A program made the position numbers and the translations under genes. From Baffinella frigidus (lineage: Eukaryota; Cryptophyceae; Cryptomonadales; Baffinellaceae), in assembly GCA_026770585.1 (NCBI GenBank), contig MU647045.1, positions 127,656-137,658 on the forward strand: a stretch of 10,003 bases of DNA. Direction: 5' to 3'. Below, piece after piece: positions 1 through 4,904 of this stretch. Below the pieces are notes generated by a model. The model ran no database searches. It had not been told where the DNA came from and worked only from the letters and a program-made list of their open reading frames with translations. Positions within the stretch are counted from its first letter, which is position 1, and each line of letters starts with the position of its first letter.

Positions 1-90
1 GGGTTTAGGGTTTAGGGTTTAGGGTTTAGGGTTTAGGGTTTAGGGTTTAGAGTTTAGGGTTTAGGGTTTAGGGTTCAGGGTTTAGTGTTT
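1..90 (+). repeat. Telomeric repeat tract, TTTAGGG type
   Basis: Seven perfect GGGTTTA units occupy 1-49. They are followed by units with single changes (GAGTTTA at 50, GGGTTCA at 71, GTGTTTA at 85). TTTAGGG is the telomere repeat of plants, green algae and several protist lineages. The G-rich strand is the + strand, so its 3' direction points into the window, towards the subtelomeric array. That is opposite to what a left chromosome end should show, where the + strand should read CCCTAAA. It is therefore either an interstitial or inverted tract, or an assembly join. Confidence 0.93.
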
Positions 91-226
91 AGGTTTCAGG
101 GTTTTGGATTTAGGGTTTAGGGTTTGGCTGTCAGGGTTTAGGGTTTAGAGTTCAGGTTTTAGGTTTTGTGGTTTTAGGTTTTGTGGTTTGTGGTTTGTGG
201 TTTGTGGTGTGTGGTTACTGAGAGTG
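91..226 (+). repeat. Degenerate telomere-variant tract
   Basis: The heptamer decays progressively. Mixed TTTAGGG, TTCAGGG and TTTTAGG units run to about 170. They give way to TTTTGTGG and then four or so tandem TTTGTGG units around 180-215, ending in GGTGTGTGGTTACTG. Such variants usually mark the chromosome-internal edge of a telomere, where units are no longer renewed by telomerase. The position of the degenerate edge (right) disagrees with the strand polarity of the perfect units. Confidence 0.8.
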
Positions 227-294
227 ATCCACTAATATTAGCCACCTCGGCCACTTATGGCGACAAGTGGACCCTACTAAGTGGACCTCACTAT
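227..294. other. Short non-repeat junction
   Basis: Non-telomeric sequence between the telomere variants and the first palindromic element. It contains AAGTGGACC twice in direct orientation (near 265 and 281), but no ORF or RNA gene that I can recognise. Confidence 0.4.
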
Positions 295-377
295 CACCAT
301 AGGGCCCTAGGCATAGGCCTACTGTAGGGTCCTAGCTAGGGGGGGGGGCGGTTTCCTATGAGCGAGGTACCCCTGTA
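295..377 (+). repeat. Palindromic element family 1, right half only
   Basis: Core CCATAGGGCCCTAGGCATAGGCC, broken here as CCATAGGGCCCTAGG then CATAGGCC, is followed by GGGTCCTAG, a run of ten G, and the right arm GGTTTCCTATGAGCGAGG ending in TACCCCTGTA. The left arm that completes the palindrome in other copies is missing. It is the first array member next to the telomeric tract. Confidence 0.75.
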
Positions 378-447
378 GGACCCTGCGGTGGTTCGGGGAG
401 GTGAGGGTCCTTCAGGGGTTCTTGTATTCGAGGAAACCCTGTACGGG

Positions 448-552
448 TATCCCTTAAGTGGCCAGTAGGCTCATACGCCCTACCGTAGGGCCCTATGACC
501 TGCCTAGGACCTCTTGGCCGTCAAATTTGACGGCATGGTCACTTAAGGGATA
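448..552 (+). repeat. Palindromic element family 2, copy 1
   Basis: The element is 105 bp long. It begins TATCCCTTAAGTGGCCAGTA and ends with the inverted counterpart TGGTCACTTAAGGGATA. Internally it has CCTACCGTAGGGCCCTA, then CCTAGGACCTCTTGG and the 12-bp palindrome GTCAAATTTGAC. Two further copies lie at 8376-8486 (opposite orientation) and 9536-9638. TA at both ends suggests a TA target duplication, as for family 1. The terminal sequence differs from family 1, so I treat it as a separate family. Confidence 0.8.
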
Positions 553-721
553 GGGGTGCTGGGACCCCGCTTAGGAGGACAGATGCCGCGCCGGCCCAGG
601 CCCAACCACGAGGGAGATCTAAGATACCTTCATTTGTCAACCATCGAGGCTCATCACCTGTCCGACCGAGGCTCACAGGTGCCTCGCTCAGGAGGAGGCG
701 CACATCTCTAGGACCCTACAG
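553..721. other. Low-copy subtelomeric spacer
   Basis: About 170 bp without a complete element and with no convincing coding potential. The right end (about 675-721) resembles a worn half-element: GGTGCCTCGCTCAGGAGG followed by CTAGGACCCTACAG, matching the inner arm and core of family 1. The rest (553-670) has no match elsewhere in the window that I can see. Confidence 0.45.
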
Positions 722-843
722 TACAGGGGTACCTCGCTCACAAGAAACCGCCCCCACCTAGGACCCTACAGCAGGCCTATGCCTAGGGCCCTATGGTGGT
801 CCTAGGGGGGGGGGCGTTTTTTTGTGAGCGAGGTACCCCTGTA
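722..843 (-). repeat. Palindromic element family 1, complete
   Basis: TACAGGGGTACCTCGCTC at the left mirrors GAGCGAGGTACCCCTGTA at the right. The core reads CCTATGCCTAGGGCCC, the reverse of the commonest copies, so it is counted as minus orientation. Left arm carries CTCACAAG and right arm CTTTTTTTGTGAG-like sequence: both sides carry the CACAAG variant of the common CATAAG motif. Confidence 0.85.
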
Positions 844-905
844 GGTCTTGTCTATGATAGACCTTGGGTTGTTCTGGGGGGGGGCGCGGCTCCTTGTGAG
901 CGAGG
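844..905 (+). repeat. Half-element, divergent family 1 subtype
   Basis: GTCTTGTCTATGATAGACC, a run of nine G, then GCGCGGCTCCTTGTGAGCG. The same core (GGTCTTGTCTGTGA) recurs in the element at 1186-1320, so this is the right half of that subtype. It abuts the preceding element and has lost its left arm. Confidence 0.6.
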
Positions 906-1020
906 TACAGGGGGCACATCGCTCATAAGAAACCGCCCCCCCCCTAGGACCACCATAGGGCCCTAGGCATAGGCCTACTGTAGGGTCCTAGGGGGAGGAG
1001 CTTTCTTATGAGCGAGGTAG
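906..1020 (+). repeat. Palindromic element family 1, nearly complete
   Basis: The left end is altered (TACAGGGGGCACATCGCTC) and the right end stops at GAGCGAGGTA, losing CCCCTGTA. The inside is typical: AAGAAACCG, a C run, CCTAGGACCACCATAGGG, GGGTCCTAGG and CTTTCTTATGAGCGAGG. Confidence 0.8.
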
Positions 1021-1067
1021 CCTATGTCGGGAGCTCGAAGAACCTCAAGGACCTAAAGGTACCCCTG

Positions 1068-1134
1068 TACAGGGGTACCTCGCTCATGAGAAATTGCCCC
1101 CCCGGAGCTTTCTTATGAGCGAGGTACCCCTGTA
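1068..1134. repeat. Family 1 element with deleted core
   Basis: The outer arms are intact: TACAGGGGTACCTCGCTC at the left and GAGCGAGGTACCCCTGTA at the right. The whole CCTAGG-to-CCTAGG core and most of the right G run are gone, leaving 67 bp instead of about 120. The left inner arm reads CATGAGAAATTGC and the right reads CTTTCTTATGAG. Confidence 0.8.
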
Positions 1135-1187
1135 GGGCCCTAGGGGGAGCGGGGGGGTGGGTTTCTTATGAGCGAGGTACCCCTGTA
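1135..1187 (+). repeat. Half-element, right arm of family 1
   Basis: GGGCCCTAGGGGGAGCG then GGGTTTCTTATGAGCGAGG and TACCCCTGTA. The left arm is absent. Its terminal TA (1186-1187) is shared with the next element, forming the junction CCCCTGTACAGGGG. Confidence 0.65.
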
Positions 1188-1320
1188 CAGGGGTACCTCG
1201 CTCACGTGAAGGCTATCAGAGGCGCACCCCCCTAGGATCCTGCAGCAGGTCTTGTCTGTGACGGCCCTTCGGTTTGTTTTAGGAGGGGGCGCAGCTCCTG
1301 ATGAGCGAGGTACCCCTGTA
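1186..1320 (+). repeat. Palindromic element, divergent family 1 subtype
   Basis: Outer ends are the standard TACAGGGGTACCTCGCTC and its complement, but the inner arms (AGAGGCGCACCCCCCTAGG versus AGGAGGGGGCGCAGCTCC) and core (GCAGGTCTTGTCTGTGACG) differ from the common type. The half-elements at 844-905 and around 7440-7495 carry related arms (GGAGCCGCGCCCCCTCCTAG), so this is a subtype, not random decay. Confidence 0.75.
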
Positions 1321-1430
1321 CGACTCCTCATGAGCGAGGTACCCCTGTACGACTCCTCATGAGCGAGGTACCCGTGTACGACTCCTCATGCGCGAGGTAC
1401 CCCTGTACGGCTCCTCATGAGCGAGGTACC
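1292..1430 (+). repeat. 29-bp tandem repeat (minisatellite)
   Basis: The unit is CGACTCCTCATGAGCGAG followed by GTACCCCTGTA (29 bp). Copies lie at 1292-1320, 1321-1349, 1350-1378 and 1379-1407, with a truncated fifth at 1408-1430 that runs into the next element. Single changes separate the copies (CCCGTGTA in the third, CATGCGCG in the fourth, CGGCTCC in the fifth). The unit is the terminal arm of the palindromic element, so the array arose by tandem copying of one element end. Confidence 0.93.
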
Positions 1431-1545
1431 TCGCTCATAAGAAACTGCCCCCCCCCTGGGACCACCTTAGGGCCGTAGGCATACATGTAGGCCTACTGTA
1501 GGGTCCTGGTGGGGGGCGGTTTCTTATGAGCGAGGTACTCCTGTA
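1425..1545 (+). repeat. Palindromic element family 1, left tip lost
   Basis: The left end begins at GGTACCTCGCTCATAAG, fused directly to the last minisatellite unit. The core has an insertion-like ATACATGTAGGCC segment. The right end GAGCGAGGTACTCCTGTA shares its TA with a family-2-like fragment that follows. Confidence 0.8.
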
Positions 1546-1598
1546 TCCCCTCAGTGGCGAGGGGATCTTTGACCCCCTGAGGTCCCAGAGAGGTCCTA
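1544..1598 (+). repeat. Family 2-like fragment between two elements
   Basis: Starts TATCCCCTCAGTGGCGAGG, resembling the family 2 end TATCCCTTAAGTGGCC, and contains an inverted repeat GAGGGGATC versus GACCCCCTGAGG. It shares one TA with the element on each side, so three repeat units are tiled edge to edge. Confidence 0.55.
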
Positions 1599-1717
1599 CA
1601 GGGGTACCTCGCTCATAAGAAACCGCCGCCCCCCCTAGGACCACCGTAAGGCCCTAGGCATAGGCCTACTGTAGGGTCCTAGGGGGTGCGGCTTCTTATG
1701 AGCGAGGTACCCCTGTA
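1597..1717 (+). repeat. Palindromic element family 1, complete
   Basis: 121 bp, one of the best preserved copies. Left arm CTCATAAGAAACCGCCGCC pairs with right arm GGTGCGGCTTCTTATGAG. The core reads CCTAGGACCACCGTAAGGCC and CATAGGCCTACTGTAGGG. Confidence 0.9.
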
Positions 1718-1830
1718 GGGCCCTGCGGTAAAGCGTAAGAGCCTCCTCGCCACTTTAGGGCAGTGGCGAGCTGCAGGGACTACCGCACGATGTACATGTA
1801 CGAGCCTACTGGCAACTCAAGGCATAGCTG
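1718..1830. repeat. Spacer with small hairpin and family 2 remnant
   Basis: CTCGCCACT at 1746-1754 and AGTGGCGAG at 1762-1770 form a perfect 9-bp stem with a 7-base loop. Further on, GAGCCTACTGGCAACTCAAGG (given here only as position 1803-1822) resembles the family 2 end CTACTGGCCACTTAAGGG, so the stretch probably derives from a decayed family 2 copy. No coding potential is seen. Confidence 0.5.
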
Positions 1831-1952
1831 TACAGGGGTACCTCGCTCATAAGAAACTGCCCCCCCCCTAGGGACCACCATAGGGCCCTAGGCATAGCCC
1901 TACTGTAGGGTCCCAGGGGGGGGCGGTTTCTTATGAGTGAGGTACCCCTGTA
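1831..1952 (+). repeat. Palindromic element family 1, complete
   Basis: 122 bp with both arms. Left CTCATAAGAAACTGCC, right GGCGGTTTCTTATGAGTGAGG (one change, GTGAGG for GCGAGG). The core is in the common orientation. Its last TA (1951-1952) is also the first TA of the next element. Confidence 0.9.
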
Positions 1953-2075
1953 CAGGGGTACCTCGCGCACAAGCAACTGACCCCCCCTAGAAACCTACAG
2001 TAGGCCTATGCCTCGGGCCCTGTGGTAGTCCTATGGGGGGGGGGGCGCGTTTCTTATGAGCGAGGTACCCCTGTA
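1951..2075 (-). repeat. Palindromic element family 1, complete
   Basis: Core in reverse orientation: CCTACAGTAGGCCTATGCC then GGGCCCTGTGG. The left arm has CGCGCACAAGCAACTGACC while the right arm keeps TTTCTTATGAGCGAGG, so the arms have diverged from each other. It is nearly identical to the next element at 2074-2199, suggesting a local tandem duplication. Confidence 0.9.
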
Positions 2076-2199
2076 CAGGGGTACCTCGCGCACAAGCAAC
2101 TGACCCACCCTAGAAATCTACAGTAGGCCTATGCCTCGGGCCCTGTGGTGGTCCTATGGGAGGGGGGCGTGCATTTCTTATGAGCGAGGTACCCCTGTA
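2074..2199 (-). repeat. Palindromic element family 1, complete
   Basis: Sister copy of 1951-2075 with the same unusual left arm (CGCGCACAAGCAACTGACC) and the same core orientation. It shares TA at 2074-2075 with that copy. After it comes TGGACACTCAAGGGATAG, which looks like a worn family 2 end sharing the TA at 2198-2199. Confidence 0.9.
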
Positions 2200-2224
2200 C
2201 TGGACACTCAAGGGATAGTTGTAG

Positions 2225-2272
2225 CGCACGGCAAGAAGCGATCCACGTGCGCAGCAGCGAGACCCCCCACCA
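2225..2272. repeat. Diverged outer extension of the HSP70 inverted repeat, left
   Basis: Read on the minus strand, this contains GTCTCGCTGCTGCGCACG and GATCGCTTCTTGC. The right flank at 7147-7195 has GTCTCGCGCGCGCGTGC and CATCGCTCCTTGC in the same order. The match is clear but imperfect, unlike the nearly identical arm that starts at 2273. Confidence 0.65.
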
Positions 2273-4298
2273 AAGTTGATTAACAGAGATGTATTTAAAG
2301 CGTTAGTTTCAGCGAGTCATCAGCCCGCGAAATCATCACAGGAGAGTCGCTTAGTCGACCTCCTCGATGTGGGGGCCGCCAGCGCCGCCCGAGGCGGGGG
2401 GCGCGCCGCCCATGTCCGGCATGCCGCCGGGCGCGCCGCCCTCGTCGCCGCCCTGGTACATCTTGGTCATGATCGGCATCGCGGTGGCCTCGAGGGCCTT
2501 CTGCTTGGCCTCGAACTCCTCGACCTCGGCGTTCTGGTTGGCCTCGAGCCACTCGATGGTCTCCTTGATGCCCGCCTCGAGGGAAGACTTGTCGGCCTCG
2601 TCGATCTTGCCCGCGACCTTCTCGTCCTGCATCGTGTTCTTGAGCGAGTAGGCGTAGTTCTCGAGCGCGTTCTTGGCGTCGATCTTCTTGCGCGCGCGAT
2701 CGTCCTCCTCCTTGAAGCGCTCCGCCTCCTTGACCATGCGCTCAATGTCGTCCTGCGAGAGGCGCCCCTTGTCGTTGGTGATGGTGATCTTGTTGGACTT
2801 GCCCGTCGACTTGTCCGCGGCCGCCACGTTCATGATGCCGTTGGCGTCCAAATCGAACGACACCTCGATCTGCGGCACGCCGCGCGGCGCCGGCGGGATC
2901 CCATCAAGCTGGAACTTCCCGAGGATGTTGTTGTCCTTGGTCATCTGGCGCTCGCCCTCGTACACCTGGATGAGCACGCCCGGCTGGTTGTCCGCGTACG
3001 TCGAGAACACCTGCGACTTCTTGCACGGGATGGTGGTGTTGCGCTCGATGAGCTTCGTCATGACGCCGCCCGCCGTCTCGATGCCGAGCGACAGCGGCGC
3101 CACGTCGAGCAGGAGCAGGTCCTGCGTCTTCTCCGAGTCAACGCCGGCGAGGATAGCAGCCTGCACGGCCGCGCCGTACGCCACAGCCTCGTCGGGGTTG
3201 ATCGACTTGTTGAGCTCCTTGCCGTTGAAGAAGTCCTGGAGGAGCGACTGCACCTTGGGGATGCGCGTGGAGCCACCGACGAGCACGATCTCGTGGATGC
3301 CGCCCTTGGCGATCTTCGAGTCCCGCAGGCAGCGGTCGACAGGGTCCATGGTGGAGCGGAAGAGGTCCGCGCAGAGCTCCTCGAACTTGGCGCGCGTGAT
3401 GTTGGTGTAGAAGTCGATGCCCTCGAACGCCGAGTCGACCTCGATGGTGGTCTGCGCCGCGGAGGAGAGGGTGCGCTTGGCGCGCTCGCACGCGGTGCGG
3501 ATGCGGCGGAGGGCGCGCGCGTTGTCGGAGGGGTCCTTCTTGTGCTTGCGCTTGAACTCCTGGAGCACGTACGACACGAGGCGGTTGTCGAAGTCCTCAC
3601 CACCCAGGTGAGTGTCGCCAGCCGTCGCCTTCACCTCGAAGATTCCGTCGTCGATGGTCAGGATCGACACATCGAACGTCCCGCCGCCGAGGTCGAAGAT
3701 CAGGATGTTCTGCTCGCCCGCGCCCTTCTTCTCGAGGCCGTAAGCGATGGCCGCGGCGGTCGGCTCGTTGATGATGCGCAGCACGTTGAGGCCCGCGATG
3801 AGGCCGGCGTCCTTGGTGGCCTGGCGCTGCGAGTCGTTGAAGTAGGCCGGCACCGTCACCACGGCGTGCTTCACGTCCTTGCCGAGGTACGCCTCAGCGG
3901 TCTCCTTCATCTTGGTGAGGATCATCGAGGAGATCTCCTCGGGCGAGAACGACTTCTCCTCGCCCTTGAACTGCACGTAGATATGCGGCTTGTTGCCCTC
4001 CTTGCCCTTGACGGTGAAGGGGAAGTGCTTCATGTCGTCGACAACGCCGGCATCGTCCATTTTGCGGCCGATGAGGCGCTTCGCGTCGAACACCGTGTTC
4101 TCCGGGTTCATGGCGGCCTGGTTCTTGGCGGCATCGCCGATGAGGCGCTCAGAGTCGGTGAAGGCAACCCACGAAGGGGTGGTGCGGTTGCCCTGGTCGT
4201 TGGCGATGATCTCCGCGCGCTCGTTCTGCCAGATGCCGACGCACGAGTAGGTGGTGCCCAGGTCGATGCCGATGGCCGGGCCGTCAATCTTCTGCTCA
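2273..4298 (-). repeat. Left arm of 2-kb inverted repeat
   Basis: Exact reverse-complement partner of 5121-7146; each base n pairs with base 9419 minus n, with no gaps. Reading all blocks I found only three mismatches, at 3140, 3572 and 4286 (partners 6279, 5847 and 5133). All are third-position silent changes in HSP70. The arm covers exon 2, the stop codon and about 78 bp of 3' flank. Confidence 0.97.
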
Positions 4299-4522
4299 GG
4301 GGGGGAAGTCGCAGTCAGCGTCGTGTATCTTGGCGCGCAAGCCAGCGCAAACACGGACGGGCAAATCCCAAATCCTCGCAAGGACGAATCACCCTCGTTC
4401 CGCACCAGCAATCAAGCTCAAGAGCACCCTCACCACCGCGCGCGCTGAGGAATGATGGCAGTGAGTAGGGGGAGGGCCAGGGAGGGTCAGGAGAGTTGAG
4501 GGAGCCGGACCTTGTTGGACAT
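2351..4522 (-). CDS. HSP70: Cytosolic HSP70 chaperone, left copy (two exons)
   Basis: ATP-dependent Hsp70 chaperone that binds exposed hydrophobic segments of client proteins and cycles with J-domain proteins and nucleotide exchange factors. The C-terminal EEVD places it in the cytosolic/nuclear class, where it docks TPR co-chaperones. Exon 1 is 4522-4511 (M-S-N-K); a 219-bp intron spans 4510-4292; exon 2 is 4291-2351. The predicted product is 650 residues, usual for the family. ATPase domain: [10 protein letters not shown] (11-20), [14 protein letters not shown] (202-215) and [15 protein letters not shown] (339-353); ATP-site residues Asp14, Lys75, Asp204 and Thr209 are present. The interdomain linker DLLLLD is at 395-400, followed by the substrate-binding domain, the helical lid (about 515-615) and a Gly/Pro-rich tail. 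The start is chosen because the ATG, the four codons and the GT donor are conserved in the other copy. The unspliced frame lacks an upstream ATG. Confidence 0.93.
4292..4510 (-). other. Intron of left HSP70 copy
   Basis: Minus strand. The donor is AAG|GTCCGG at 4510. The acceptor GAGCAG|AAG ends at 4292, preceded by a C-rich tract (CTTCCCCCCCTGAGCAG) and a branch-point-like CTGAC (4318-4314) whose A lies 23 nt from the acceptor. GAGCAG is a tandem NAGNAG acceptor, so a one-residue variant (extra Gln) is possible. All acceptor choices keep phase 0. The sequence is strongly diverged from the partner intron except in two blocks. Confidence 0.85.
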
Positions 4523-4734
4523 TCCGAAGTTGGTTTTGCCTCGTGACGATTTTCGTGAGGTACGTTTATGCTCCCTGGTCTTGGTGGCAAGGGGGTCAAT
4601 CGCAAAGTCAATTTCCTCTCTCTGCACTCAAATTTGTCAACTTAAATATCGGTGCTTCAAATAAAGGTCGATGTCTCATACAAAGTAGATCAAGTTGACT
4701 TTTGATCAAACATAAGTTGTTGGTAACGTGACCT

Positions 4735-4744
4735 TCCACGTGGA
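4735..4744. promoter_or_regulatory. CACGTG palindrome (G-box/E-box-like)
   Basis: TCCACGTGGA, a perfect 10-bp palindrome. CACGTG cores bind bZIP or bHLH factors in plants, algae and fungi. Whether this one does is inferred from the motif only. Confidence 0.4.
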
Positions 4745-4829
4745 GCGGCTAAATTTAGCTCGTAAAACAGACTTATACAGGTATAATACTAATAAGTTTC
4801 GTGGTACAAACTTTAGTACCAGACTGTCA

Positions 4830-4839
4830 GTCACGTGAC
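4830..4839. promoter_or_regulatory. Second CACGTG palindrome
   Basis: GTCACGTGAC, a perfect 10-bp palindrome, followed by CCACGT. It lies 66 bp upstream of the right HSP70 start codon, so it may fall in the 5' UTR or core promoter. Confidence 0.4.
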
Positions 4840-4904
4840 CCACGTCTGCACGGTAAGGTCGCGAGGCGTTCGAAACGCAAAATCCTCTTCACCAAACGAA
4901 AAGC

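Larger units (their letters stand above)
4523..4904. promoter_or_regulatory. Shared bidirectional promoter region
   Basis: 382 bp between the two HSP70 start codons, visibly more AT-rich than the genes. It must contain both 5' UTRs and both promoters. It holds two CACGTG palindromes: TCCACGTGGA at 4735-4744 and GTCACGTGAC at 4830-4839. Other dyads are TTTGATCAAA (4701-4710) and the pair GTCAACTT (4636-4643) and AAGTTGAC (4692-4699). TATAATA at 4782-4788 is a possible TATA element for the right gene. I see no canonical heat-shock element (alternating GAA and TTC spaced by two bases). The parts next to each ATG share weak similarity (GTCACGAGGC versus GTCGCGAGGC), a trace of the old duplication. 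Confidence 0.7.

Noticed and set aside
1140-1644. Small open frames in the left array (63 and 69 codons)
   Set aside because: They run through palindromic elements, and their peptides repeat the element arms (YRGTSLIRN), so they are translated repeats.
4292-4411. Unspliced start of the left HSP70 copy at 4411
   Set aside because: The codon there is TTG, and the encoded residues correspond to intron sequence.
2276-4468. Long open frame (730 codons) on the + strand antisense to the left HSP70 gene
   Set aside because: It mirrors HSP70 codon bias; antisense frames of HSP70 are a known artefact that has been misannotated (for example as NAD-glutamate dehydrogenase). Its Leu/Val/Arg/Asp-rich product has no domain I recognise.
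4521-4529. TTCCGAA near the left start codon as a heat-shock element
   Set aside because: The spacing between TTC and GAA is one base, not two, and no adjacent third unit is present.
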